Below, in pieces: positions 17,164 through 25,159 of a stretch of 64,000 nucleotides of DNA; position 1 is the first letter of the stretch, and each line of letters opens with the position of its first letter. Under the pieces are notes generated by a model that worked only from the letters and a program-made list of their open reading frames with translations, was not told the origin of the DNA and searched no databases. The stretch comes from Marinobacter sp. JH2. GTDB lineage: Bacteria; Pseudomonadota; Gammaproteobacteria; Pseudomonadales; Oleiphilaceae. The stretch covers positions 3,348,001 to 3,412,000 of the forward strand of contig NZ_CP037934.1 in the NCBI RefSeq assembly GCF_004353225.1, given 5' to 3'. The translations under genes were made by a program, and so were the position numbers.

Positions 17164-18609
17164 TTAACGAATAAACAGTTTGTAGACCATCTTGTGGGCG
17201 GCCGTTCCGTGCGGTGCGTAAACGAATTTTCCGCTGTTGAATTTCTGCTTGCTAAAGATTGACCGTTGATGGGAGAAGGTCATAAAACCTTCCTTGCCGT
17301 GGTAATGGCCCATGCCGGAATCCCCAACGCCACCGAAGGGTAAGTCGTCCTGTGCAACGTGCATCAGAGCATCATTGATGCACATGCCACCGGAGTGGGT
17401 TTGATCGATGATGTGTTCTTGTTGCGCTCTGTCATAGCCAAAGAAGTACAGGGCCAGTGGGCGAGGGCGTTCGTTGATGTAATGAACTGCATCGTCCAGG
17501 TCAGAGTAGGTGACGATGGGAAGGATTGGCCCGAAGATTTCATCCTGCATGACCTTCATATCTTCGGTAGCATTCAGTACCAAGGTCAGCGGAATCTTCC
17601 GGGTGCCGTCCTTCATATTCTCGTTGGCCGGGTTGATTGCGATGACCTCGGCGCCTTTTGTGCGAGCATCTTCGAGATAGCTCTGCAAGCGGTCGTACTG
17701 GCGTTCGTTAATAATGGCGGTGTAATCATCGTTGTCGCGCAGGCTCGGGTACATGGTTGAGGCCTGAGTGCGGAACTCGTCGACAAACGCTTGAACACGG
17801 TCTTCAGGGCACAATACGTAATCCGGGGCTACGCAGGTTTGCCCGGCGTTGATGGCTTTACCGAAAGCGATGCGTTGGGCCGCGTCGGAAAGGGGCACGT
17901 CCGGGGATACCACCGCAGGGGATTTGCCGCCGAGCTCCAAGGTTACCGGTGTCAGATTTTCGGCCGCAGCTCGCATCACCAATTTGCCCACCGAGGTGGA
18001 GCCTGTGAACAGCAGGTGGTCGAACGGACGCTGAGAAAAATCGGCTGCCACATCGGCTTCACCAGTAATCACCGCAACCAGGTCCTCGGGGAACATGCTC
18101 TCGATGATTTCTTTAAATAGCGACGACGTGTGGGGGGTAAATTCGGACATTTTGACCATCGCCCGGTTGCCAGCGGCCAGTGACGCAACCAGAGGGCCCA
18201 CGGCAAGATACAAAGGGTAGTTCCAGGGAACGATAACACCCACAACACCCTTTGGCTGGTAATGTACTTTGTTACTAGCGGGCTGGAACAGCACCGAGAC
18301 ATGGCGCTTGGAGGGCTTCATCCAGCCATCAAGATTCTTTAGCGTGTAATTGATACCCTGAATGGACGGCATGACTTCAGCAATCAGCGATTCGTCCTTC
18401 GAGCGGCAGCTAAAGTCGCGATCAATAGCATCCAGCAAGCGATCTTGATTGGCCAGCAAAGCGCGCTTGAGGCGTTTCAGGTTTTCTTTGCGCTCAGACG
18501 CTGAGGGCATCGGATTATTCCGGAATGCTTTTTTCTGAATGTCGAAAACCCGATGGGTGTGTTGAATCTGCGTGCTGCTTTCCGTCATCTGAACGACTGT
18601 GGCTACCAT
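17164..18609 (-). CDS. Coniferyl-aldehyde-dehydrogenase-like NAD(P) aldehyde dehydrogenase
   Basis: 481 residues, complete ALDH fold. The catalytic cysteine is in NAGQTCVAPDY, the general-base glutamate in TLELGGKSP, the cofactor loop is FTGSTSVGK, and VPWNYPLYLAVGP forms part of the NAD pocket. Length and the C-terminal HKMVYKLFIR tail match the CalB-type / class 3-like branch used for coniferyl aldehyde and for fatty aldehydes. GGGAG precedes the ATG at 18609. It heads the operon with the Tat lipoprotein and GMC oxidoreductase and is divergent from a TetR gene, so regulation by that repressor at 18699-18714 is likely. It probably oxidises the aldehyde produced by the GMC enzyme. Confidence 0.85.
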   Translation of the reverse strand: MVATVVQMTESSTQIQHTHRVFDIQKKAFRNNPMPSASERKENLKRLKRALLANQDRLLDAIDRDFSCRSKDESLIAEVMPSIQGINYTLKNLDGWMKPSKRHVSVLFQPASNKVHYQPKGVVGVIVPWNYPLYLAVGPLVASLAAGNRAMVKMSEFTPHTSSLFKEIIESMFPEDLVAVITGEADVAADFSQRPFDHLLFTGSTSVGKLVMRAAAENLTPVTLELGGKSPAVVSPDVPLSDAAQRIAFGKAINAGQTCVAPDYVLCPEDRVQAFVDEFRTQASTMYPSLRDNDDYTAIINERQYDRLQSYLEDARTKGAEVIAINPANENMKDGTRKIPLTLVLNATEDMKVMQDEIFGPILPIVTYSDLDDAVHYINERPRPLALYFFGYDRAQQEHIIDQTHSGGMCINDALMHVAQDDLPFGGVGDSGMGHYHGKEGFMTFSHQRSIFSKQKFNSGKFVYAPHGTAAHKMVYKLFIR

Positions 18610-18698
18610 GTTGCAATCTCCCTGAGCTATCCAGTCAAGATGCTGGAAGCGGTTGTTGTTGGCGCTCGGTGTATGAAATTTGCGCTAACTGCTATTAT

Positions 18699-18714
18699 TA
18701 GAGTATATACTCTA
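18699..18714. promoter_or_regulatory. Perfect 16-bp palindrome between ALDH operon and TetR gene
   Basis: TAGAGTATATACTCTA is its own reverse complement. It lies 90 bp upstream of the aldehyde dehydrogenase ATG and 71 bp upstream of the TetR ATG, in the only divergent promoter space of this cluster. It is the obvious candidate operator for the divergent TetR protein. Confidence 0.65.
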
Positions 18715-18784
18715 TTCAGTCAAGAAATGCTGGGTGGCCTAACGGGCCATCATCAATGTGATAACAACAAACTGCGGCCTGAGC

Positions 18785-19456
18785 ATGAAGACCAGAGATA
18801 AAATACTGTTGGCAAGCCTCGAGCTTTTTAATGAGCGGGGGGAGCGGAACACAACGACGAATCATATTGCTGCACATATGGCGATATCTCCGGGCAATTT
18901 GTACTACCACTTCCGGAACAAGTCGGACATCATTTACGAGATCTTTCAGGAATACGAAAAACTCGTTGATTACTACCTGGATATTCCGGACGACCGGCTT
19001 CTAACGCTGCAAGATATGACTTTTTATCTTGAGTCTGTGTTTGACGGTCTCTGGAGCTACCGGTTTTTCCATCGGGATCTTGAGTATCTGTTGGATAGTG
19101 ATATCCGGCTTCGGTGCGATTACCGTGATTTTACCAACCGGTGCTTGTCAGCGATGAACCAGATTCTGGAGAAGCTTGCCGAGGCAGGCATTCTGCAGCC
19201 GCAACCGGACGAGTTACGCTCAGCCATGACCCTGAATGTCTGGTTGGTGATTACTAACTGGATGGCATTTTTGAAAACGGCTCATGCCAGTAATGGGGAC
19301 GAGGCGTTGAGCTTGACGGCACTCAAACAAGGTATCTATCAGGTATTGACGCTTGAAATGCCCTATTTGATGCCAGAATATCGTGATGAAGTGATGAGGC
19401 TAAGAGAGAATTATCGCCCAGCTTTGCCAGAGCAACGCGCCCCGGTTGTCGCTTGA
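18785..19456 (+). CDS. TetR family regulator (divergent from aldehyde dehydrogenase operon)
   Basis: 223 residues. The N-terminal helix-turn-helix reads HIAAHMAISPGNLYYHFRNK, followed by a long C-terminal domain rich in aromatics (FDGLWSYRFFHRDLEYLL) of the kind seen in the TetR_C-type family with a LYYHF recognition helix. ATG 18785 is chosen because the helix-turn-helix starts soon after; a GTG at 18758 is in frame, and neither has a strong ribosome site. The gene probably represses the alcohol/aldehyde oxidation operon and itself from the palindrome at 18699-18714. The inducer may be the alcohol, aldehyde or acid substrate. Confidence 0.85.
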   Translation: MKTRDKILLASLELFNERGERNTTTNHIAAHMAISPGNLYYHFRNKSDIIYEIFQEYEKLVDYYLDIPDDRLLTLQDMTFYLESVFDGLWSYRFFHRDLEYLLDSDIRLRCDYRDFTNRCLSAMNQILEKLAEAGILQPQPDELRSAMTLNVWLVITNWMAFLKTAHASNGDEALSLTALKQGIYQVLTLEMPYLMPEYRDEVMRLRENYRPALPEQRAPVVA

Positions 19457-19597
19457 TTTGAATAAAAATTGAACTTTTTCGAACGACATCTATCGAACTC
19501 ATTACAGTAGAAAACCGGACTTTTCTGCTGCTCCTGAGTGAGTTCTCAGGTTTGCCCCGTCAGAGGGGCAAAGCACGTCGCAAACCCTGACGTTTTA

Positions 19598-19627
19598 CCG
19601 GCCTACTCTATAGTAGGCCGGCTTTTT
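19598..19627 (+). terminator. Rho-independent terminator
   Basis: A 10-bp perfect stem (CCGGCCTACT / AGTAGGCCGG) with loop CTAT is followed by CTTTTTCTT. It closes the TetR transcript and lies against the 3' end of convergent engB. A second hairpin (TTTGCCCC / GGGGCAAA, 19551-19572) lies just upstream without a U run. Confidence 0.85.
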
Positions 19628-19638
19628 CTTCAGGCTAA

Positions 19639-20277
19639 TCAGTCTTCGGCTTCGTCAGGCGCTTCCAGCCAATTCGTCAGTGCCGCCCGGCATTCATCAA
19701 GCCCCAATTTTGACGTAGCAGAGAACATCACCAGATGTTCTACGTACTCGTATTTCTTCAGTTTATTCGAAATGCCCAGCATTGCCGTCTTGGCCTGTCC
19801 AAACTTCAATTTGTCAGCTTTGGTGGCAAGAATCATGAGTGGTAGCTTGTTGTGCTCGCACCATTCGATCATCATCTGGTCAAATTCGGTCAGCGGATGA
19901 CGAATGTCCATGACCAATACCAAGCCGCGCAGGCAGCGACGCTCGTTAAGGTAGTGCCCAAGATGCTTTTGCCAGTCATCTTTCATGTCTCGGGAGACTT
20001 TTGCGTAGCCATAGCCCGGCAAATCTACCAAGTGCATGTTTTCTTTGTTCAGGCTGAAAAAATTGATCAGCCGGGTGCGCCCAGGTGTTTTACTGGTACG
20101 TGCCAGTTTGCCGTTGACGGTGATGGCGTTGAGTGCGCTGGATTTACCGGCGTTAGAGCGGCCGGCGAAGGCAACCTCGGCACCGTAATCGGGCGGGCAC
20201 TCGTCCAGTTTGGAAGCGCTGATTAAAAATCGGGCGCTGTTGAATGAGACGCTTTTTTGAGTCAGATCAGGGTCCAC
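19639..20277 (-). CDS. engB: Ribosome biogenesis GTPase YihA/EngB
   Basis: 212 residues. GTPase motifs are in order: G1 GRSNAGKSS, G2 region KTPGRTRLINF, G3 DLPGYGYAKV and G4 TKADKL. EngB (YihA/YsxC) is an essential GTPase in assembly of the large ribosomal subunit. The start is GTG at 20277, with AAGGA some distance upstream. The gene is divergent from cytochrome c4, an arrangement also common in Pseudomonas. The acidic C-terminal tail (APDEAED) is ordinary. Confidence 0.93.
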   Translation of the reverse strand: MDPDLTQKSVSFNSARFLISASKLDECPPDYGAEVAFAGRSNAGKSSALNAITVNGKLARTSKTPGRTRLINFFSLNKENMHLVDLPGYGYAKVSRDMKDDWQKHLGHYLNERRCLRGLVLVMDIRHPLTEFDQMMIEWCEHNKLPLMILATKADKLKFGQAKTAMLGISNKLKKYEYVEHLVMFSATSKLGLDECRAALTNWLEAPDEAED

Positions 20278-20320
20278 GACGGTTGCTGTTCCTTTGGATT
20301 TCAGTTATCGACGATTAATG

Positions 20321-20326
20321 TATAAT
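20321..20326 (+). promoter_or_regulatory. Candidate -10 box (TATAAT) for cytochrome c4
   Basis: A consensus TATAAT lies 130 bp upstream of the cytochrome c4 ATG, in the engB-cytochrome c4 divergent gap. The best -35 options (TTTCAG or nearby) are weak, so the call rests mainly on the -10 box. Confidence 0.35.
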
Positions 20327-20456
20327 GCTACACCAAATTCCGGCGGTACGCTGCGCGTTCCGCTGTCAGTCCCGGTTTTGAGCCTGATTCAACAGGGCCA
20401 TCCGGCGAATAACCAGAATACTTTCAAGATTCTAAGATGAGAGAAGCGGAGCGGGC

Positions 20457-21071
20457 ATGAAAAGACTGATCGCAGGAGTGGTTCTCGGAGTTAGCTTGTC
20501 AACCATGGCTCACGGGGCAGGAGATCCGGCAGCGGGTGAACAAAATGCAGCAGTGTGCGCTGCCTGTCATGGCCAGGGTGGCGGTAAGCCGATGATGGCG
20601 AGCTACCCGAAGCTGACGGGATTGGGTGAGAAGTACCTGTACACACAGCTGGTAGATATCAAGTCGGGTGACCGTTCGATCCCAGAGATGACCGGCTTGC
20701 TGACCGCTATGACAGACCAAGACCTGAAAGATCTGGCAGCCTACTTCAACAGGCAGGAACTGGTGGTTAATCAGGCGAACGCTGACGATGAGCTGATCGC
20801 TCAGGGGCAAGCAATCTTCCGTGGTGGCAACATGGCCTCTGGCGTGCCGGCCTGCGCAGGTTGTCACAACCCAAGCGGCAAAGGTAACGAGCCTGCAGGT
20901 TATCCAGCACTGGGTGGTCAAAATGCCGAGTACCTTGCTAAGCAACTTAAGGCGTACCGCGATGGCACTCGTGCCACCACTGCAAATGCCGGCATCATGG
21001 GGGATGTGGCCTCCAAGTTGACCGATGCTGAAATTGAAGCGGTTGCCAACTACGTATCTGGACTGCACTGA
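20457..21071 (+). CDS. Di-haem cytochrome c4
   Basis: 204 residues. A cleavable signal peptide (MKRLIAGVVLGV...AHG) precedes two class I cytochrome c domains with CAACH at residues 34-38 and CAGCH at 133-137. Methionine-containing segments follow each (MTGLLTAMTDQDL; NAGIMGDVASKLTD). Two-domain periplasmic c4 cytochromes pass electrons to terminal oxidases such as cbb3. It is monocistronic with a very strong terminator, and the neighbours engB and dsbA are as in Pseudomonas. The sequence GNEPAGYPALGGQNAEYLAKQL is split here only to note the typical c4 second-domain core. Confidence 0.93.
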   Translation: MKRLIAGVVLGVSLSTMAHGAGDPAAGEQNAAVCAACHGQGGGKPMMASYPKLTGLGEKYLYTQLVDIKSGDRSIPEMTGLLTAMTDQDLKDLAAYFNRQELVVNQANADDELIAQGQAIFRGGNMASGVPACAGCHNPSGKGNEPAGYPALGGQNAEYLAKQLKAYRDGTRATTANAGIMGDVASKLTDAEIEAVANYVSGLH

Positions 21072-21096
21072 TCGCCATCAGTTCTGTTCAATAAGG

Positions 21097-21127
21097 AAAC
21101 CCCGCCCCGGCGGGGTTTTTGTTTTTT
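21097..21127 (+). terminator. Strong rho-independent terminator of cytochrome c4
   Basis: AAACCCCGC / GCGGGGTTT stem with CCCG loop, followed by a T run interrupted by one G. Confidence 0.93.
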
Positions 21128-21255
21128 TGCGGAGTAAGCCGCTTAAGCTTCTGTAATTATTTACCGTTACGCTCTGTGGAACTTTTGAGCGTGGCTGGGT
21201 CATAATCAAACGACTTAAATAGAACGACTAAACACCTTATAGCTCGGAGAGTTTC

Positions 21256-21891
21256 ATGATCAGAACCCTAAGCCTGATAGTAACTATGGCTGCAACGCTG
21301 GCTTTCAGTGGCGCCGCCAGTGCCGATACATGGCAAAACGGAGTGCATTATCGCACTTTGACTACACCGGTCAGCACGGCTTCCGACAGCGGAGTCGAGG
21401 TGGCTGAAGTGTTCTGGTACGGCTGCCCGCACTGCTACAACTTCAAGCCGCTGTCAGAAGCGTGGGAAGAAAAGGCACCGGAATACGTGAATTATGTTCG
21501 ACTACCGGCTGTGCTGGGTGAGAGCTGGGCACCACACGCTTTTGCGTTCTATGCGCTGGAATCCATGGGTGAGCTGGATAAAGTACACGATGCTTTGTTT
21601 GAAGCCCTGGCAAGTGAACGTCGGCCGCTGAACTCGGCAGAAGCGCTGGGGGATTTTGTGGCGGATTACGACGTTGATGCTGAAGCTTTTGTTGATGCCT
21701 ACAACAGCTTTGCCGTTCGCTCACGCGTGCGTCAGGCGCAAAGCAAAATTATGGGTGCGCAAGTTACCGGGACTCCGACTATGCTGGTTAACGGGAAGTA
21801 CGTGGTCAATGCAACTATGGCCCGTGGGCATGAAAACGTGCTGAAGGTTGTTGATTACCTGGTCAGCAAAGAGCACGGAGTGTCGGAATAA
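21256..21891 (+). CDS. dsbA: Thiol:disulfide interchange protein DsbA
   Basis: 211 residues. A signal peptide (cleavage after GAASA) is followed by a thioredoxin fold with the DsbA active site CPHC at residues 57-60 in FWYGCPHCYNF. A helical insertion and the cis-proline loop TGTPTMLVNG follow. It oxidises cysteine pairs of proteins entering the periplasm, for example the haem-ligating cysteines of cytochromes before reduction. GGAG lies before the ATG. The next gene starts 16 bp downstream, so the two are likely co-transcribed. Confidence 0.93.
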   Translation: MIRTLSLIVTMAATLAFSGAASADTWQNGVHYRTLTTPVSTASDSGVEVAEVFWYGCPHCYNFKPLSEAWEEKAPEYVNYVRLPAVLGESWAPHAFAFYALESMGELDKVHDALFEALASERRPLNSAEALGDFVADYDVDAEAFVDAYNSFAVRSRVRQAQSKIMGAQVTGTPTMLVNGKYVVNATMARGHENVLKVVDYLVSKEHGVSE

Positions 21892-21907
21892 AGGAGAAGT
21901 CTGATGC

Positions 21908-22810
21908 GTGCGGCTTTCAGGGTTTCTGTTCAGCTTACGGGCGATTATGTATAAGCGGATTCGTAGCCAGATCAACGGCATATTGAAATCACAGGAAGCC
22001 GCCCCGCGTGGTGCGTGTTCGGGAAGCGAGCACGTGCCAGACTTCGAGCCTCATCGCCATATCCGGCTGCTGACCTTTAATATACAGGTTGGTATCAACA
22101 CTTCTTCGTATCGCCATTATGTGACTCGTAGCTGGCAGCATTTCCTTCCGAATCGACACCGTTTTGAAAACCTTGATCGTATTGCAACGCTGTTGAAGCA
22201 GTACGATGTTGTTGCTTTACAGGAATGCGACGGCGGCAGTTTGCGCAGTGGTTATGTGAACCAGGTCCAATATTTGGCTGAGGCTGCAGGCATCCCATAT
22301 TGGTACCAGCAGCTGAATCGCAATCTTGGACAGCTCGCCCAGCATAGCAACGGCTTCCTTAGTCGCTACCGGCCATTAGATGTGACGGAACACAAGTTGC
22401 CGGGGTTGATCCCTGGACGGGGTGCCATCGTCGCGCGTTATGGCCTGGAAGAAGACCCATTGGTGCTGGTTCAGATGCATCTGTCGTTGAGCAAGTCTGC
22501 GCAACAGCGTCAACTTGGCTTCGTTCGTGATCTGATCAGTCAATATCAGCATGTGGTGTTGATGGGCGATATGAACGCCCACGCCGAGCAGTTGCTCACA
22601 CAAACGCCTCTCAGTGAAACCGATCTGGTGCCACTGCCTGCTACTGCCCACAGCTTCCCCAGCTGGCGCCCCGAAAAGGCGCTGGATCATATTCTGGTCA
22701 GCCCGTCATTGGAAGTCCGTCAATCTGGCGTGGTGAGTTACCCGGTCTCCGATCACCTGCCGATCTCACTCGATATTGCCTTGCCCAAGGGCTACCTGGA
22801 AACCTTCTAA
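21908..22810 (+). CDS. Endonuclease/exonuclease/phosphatase-fold protein
   Basis: About 300 residues of the EEP (exonuclease III / DNase I-like) fold. Catalytic elements appear in order: LLTFNIQVG, VVALQECDGG (metal-binding Glu), MHLSLSKSAQQRQ, MGDMNAHAE (Asp/Asn), KALDHILVSP and SDHLPI (Asp-His). The protein is probably cytoplasmic, with no clear signal; substrate could be a phosphodiester, lipid or nucleic acid. The start is ambiguous: GTG 21908 is used, ATG 21947 is possible, and the best-placed ATG (21904) opens a different frame of 16 codons that ends at 21954. The gene follows dsbA by 16 bp, a linkage also seen in pseudomonads. Confidence 0.8.
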   Translation: MRLSGFLFSLRAIMYKRIRSQINGILKSQEAAPRGACSGSEHVPDFEPHRHIRLLTFNIQVGINTSSYRHYVTRSWQHFLPNRHRFENLDRIATLLKQYDVVALQECDGGSLRSGYVNQVQYLAEAAGIPYWYQQLNRNLGQLAQHSNGFLSRYRPLDVTEHKLPGLIPGRGAIVARYGLEEDPLVLVQMHLSLSKSAQQRQLGFVRDLISQYQHVVLMGDMNAHAEQLLTQTPLSETDLVPLPATAHSFPSWRPEKALDHILVSPSLEVRQSGVVSYPVSDHLPISLDIALPKGYLETF

Positions 22811-22855
22811 CCTCCCATTCTGTGTCTTCTTAGGCTACCTATTTTGGTAAAAATC

Positions 22856-22883
22856 TTGTAACTTCGAGCTGAAGCCTTATGCT
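22856..22883 (+). promoter_or_regulatory. Candidate sigma-70 promoter for the betaine/choline transporter operon
   Basis: TTGTAA and TATGCT are separated by 16 bp, about 165 bp upstream of the binding-protein ATG. The rest of the 239-bp gap contains no ORF or clear hairpin. Confidence 0.4.
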
Positions 22884-23049
22884 TAGAAGTCTATGGATTG
22901 TAATGGGTCTGGGTGGTCGCAGAAAATGCATAGCGTCGACCATACATCCTCGGGTTGCTTCGATAGTCTAAGTTATCTTGTTGTTCATATTGGCTATTGC
23001 AGCGTCCAGCCTAAGCGCCCAGATATTTTATTACCGACGGGAGTGAGTT

Positions 23050-24018
23050 ATGAGAAAACTTTCCTATTCAGCATTACTTTGTGCCCTAACGATACCTTCG
23101 CTAGCGAGCGCCGACTGTGGCGAGGTATCGATAACGGAAATGAACTGGGCCTCTAACACAGTGGTTACCAGCGTTGCCAAGTTCATTATGGAGCAGGGCT
23201 ACGGCTGTGATGTCGCCGTCGTGCCCTCAGACACCGTGCCGGCAGTGACTTCCGTTGCCGAAAATGGCGAGCCGGATATCGTTACCGAACTTTGGAAGAA
23301 CTCTGCCGGCGAAGCGTACGAACGTTTGGAGGCGGCGGGGAAAATTAAGCCGCTGACTAAAGTGCTGCGGCCCGGTGGGATTGAGGGTTGGTGGATCCCG
23401 ACCTATCTGGCTGAAAAGCATCCTGAGCTGACCACTATTGAGGGGATCATGGATAACCCGGAATTGGTGGGTGGCCGCTTCAACAATTGCCCTGACGGGT
23501 GGGGCTGTCGTGTGGCTAACGACAATCTGGTGCGAGCGCTGGACCTCGAGTCGGCGGGTATCGATGTGTTCAACCATGGCTCAGGTGAGACGTTGGCATC
23601 GTCTATGGCATCAGCCGTGCAGAAACAGGAACCTTGGTTTGGCTATTATTGGGGGCCAACGGTCCCCCTCGGTAAGTTCGACATGACTCGAGTCAAGCTG
23701 GGTGACTATAAGCCAGAAGTGCATGCGAAGAACCAATCGCCCGATGCCGAGAACCCTACGGTGTCGGAATTTCCAGCGGCGACGGTGCTGACCACGGTAA
23801 CACCGGACTTTGAAGATCGTGAGCCAGAAGTTGCAGAGATGCTGGCTCAGCTGAGTTTTGAAACCGAAACCATGAGCTCGTTGCTTGCCTGGATGGATGC
23901 CAACAATGCCACGGCCGAGGAAGCCGCGGTCTACTACCTGACCAATTATGGTGAAGAGTGGTCTTCATGGCTGAACGACGATGCCCGAAAGCGTCTAAGC
24001 CGCGTGCTAGGAAACTAA
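23050..24018 (+). CDS. Glycine betaine/choline-type ABC transporter substrate-binding protein
   Basis: 322 residues with a signal peptide (ALTIPSLASA / DCGE). The mature protein is an OpuAC/ProX-type type II binding protein: ITEMNWASNTVVTSVAKFIM at the start, aromatic residues for a quaternary ammonium cage (GGIEGWWIPTYL, QEPWFGYYWGPT), and a C-terminal WMDANNATAEEAAVYYL. Two extra cysteine pairs may form disulfides. It is the first gene of a three-gene importer and should sit in the periplasm delivering betaine, choline or a related solute. GGGAG precedes the ATG. An osmoprotection role is expected for a marine organism, but a catabolic choline role is also possible. Confidence 0.85.
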   Translation: MRKLSYSALLCALTIPSLASADCGEVSITEMNWASNTVVTSVAKFIMEQGYGCDVAVVPSDTVPAVTSVAENGEPDIVTELWKNSAGEAYERLEAAGKIKPLTKVLRPGGIEGWWIPTYLAEKHPELTTIEGIMDNPELVGGRFNNCPDGWGCRVANDNLVRALDLESAGIDVFNHGSGETLASSMASAVQKQEPWFGYYWGPTVPLGKFDMTRVKLGDYKPEVHAKNQSPDAENPTVSEFPAATVLTTVTPDFEDREPEVAEMLAQLSFETETMSSLLAWMDANNATAEEAAVYYLTNYGEEWSSWLNDDARKRLSRVLGN

Positions 24019-24033
24019 TACACCTGCCTTAAG

Positions 24034-24062
24034 CCCGGCACGCCGCCGTCAGGTGGGCCGGG
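24034..24062 (+). other. GC-rich intercistronic hairpin between binding protein and permease genes
   Basis: CCCGGC / GCCGGG arms in the 97-bp gap, with no U run. Such hairpins often protect the binding-protein mRNA, keeping it in excess over permease and ATPase. The function is inferred from position. Confidence 0.4.
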
Positions 24063-24115
24063 TATGCTCTGAATTTCCCATTCTGATCGACGGTTTTACA
24101 TAATAGGCATACCCG

Positions 24116-25150
24116 ATGGCAACATACGACTGGTTATTCTCAACCTTGGGTCTGAAGGAGTGGTGTGGCCAACAGAAAGATTCTGGTCCCCTATCCATGG
24201 CTGATTTGTTGGCCAAGAGCAAAGGGCAGGATGCCGAACCCCAGTCTCTTTGGGACCTACCGTTCCCCTCAATGGATGTCCTGAATGAATCTTGCGAAGC
24301 GTTTCCGCAATCGCGGGATCTCACCAAGGGGCTTGAACAGGGCTTTTTGGACATCAAAGACAGTCTCAGTCTGGTTCTGGACCCGCTTACACAGCCTTTG
24401 AGCTGGTTTCTCGATGGTTCGCTTTACATCATGCTCAGCACGCCGTGGTGGATTGTCATTCCGCTGATGTTGGCTGTGGTGTTTTTGGTGAGCAAGTCCT
24501 GGAAGCTGGTGGCGTTTGTTGCGTGCTCCATCGGCCTGTTAGCGTTCATTGATTACTACGAATACGCGATGCAGACCCTCGCCATTATATTTGTCTGCGC
24601 CTTCCTGTGTGTGTTGCTAGGGGTTCCGATTGGCATCGCTATGGCGCGGAACGATTGGTTGCAACGGGGCACTATCCCGGTTTTGGATATGCTGCAGACC
24701 TTACCGCCGTTCGTGTATCTGATCCCGCTGATTTTCCTGTTCAGCGTCACAGAGTCCAAGTTGTACGGCATTGCCATTATCCTCTACGCCATCGTGCCGG
24801 TGGTGCGGCTGACCGATCTGGGTATTCGGTTGGTGGACAAGGAGGTGATTGAAGCGGCCGATGCATTCGGCATGACACCCCGGCAAAAGCTGTTCAAAGT
24901 GCAGATCCCCTTGGCTTTACCCAACATTATGGCCGGTGTGAACCAGACCATAATGATGAGCTTGGCGATGGTTGTCATTGCGTCTCTGGTGTCTGCGCCG
25001 GGTTTGGGGGTGTTGGTATTGCGGGGTATACGAAATCTGGAATTAGGCGTTGGTTTGGTTTCTGGTCTGGGCATTGTTTTGCTGGCCGTCATTCTTGATC
25101 GTGTCACCAAGGCCTCTTTGGCCCGGGTCAATTCCGCACAGAAACAGTGA
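24116..25150 (+). CDS. Glycine betaine/proline-type ABC transporter permease
   Basis: 344 residues. About 100 mainly hydrophilic N-terminal residues precede the membrane domain, as in ProW. Six or so helices follow, and the ATPase-contacting EAA loop is EAADAFGMTPRQKLF. Sequence segments TLPPFVYLIPLIFLF and NQTIMMSLAMVVIASLV are typical of the OpuAB/ProW group. It follows the binding-protein gene after a 97-bp gap containing a hairpin and precedes the ATPase gene by 9 bp. Confidence 0.88.
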   Translation: MATYDWLFSTLGLKEWCGQQKDSGPLSMADLLAKSKGQDAEPQSLWDLPFPSMDVLNESCEAFPQSRDLTKGLEQGFLDIKDSLSLVLDPLTQPLSWFLDGSLYIMLSTPWWIVIPLMLAVVFLVSKSWKLVAFVACSIGLLAFIDYYEYAMQTLAIIFVCAFLCVLLGVPIGIAMARNDWLQRGTIPVLDMLQTLPPFVYLIPLIFLFSVTESKLYGIAIILYAIVPVVRLTDLGIRLVDKEVIEAADAFGMTPRQKLFKVQIPLALPNIMAGVNQTIMMSLAMVVIASLVSAPGLGVLVLRGIRNLELGVGLVSGLGIVLLAVILDRVTKASLARVNSAQKQ

Positions 25151-25159
25151 GGCAGTATC

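Noticed and set aside
19551..19572. TTTGCCCC/GGGGCAAA hairpin as the main terminator of the TetR gene
   Set aside because: No U run follows; the hairpin at 19598-19621 with CTTTTTCTT is the better terminator.
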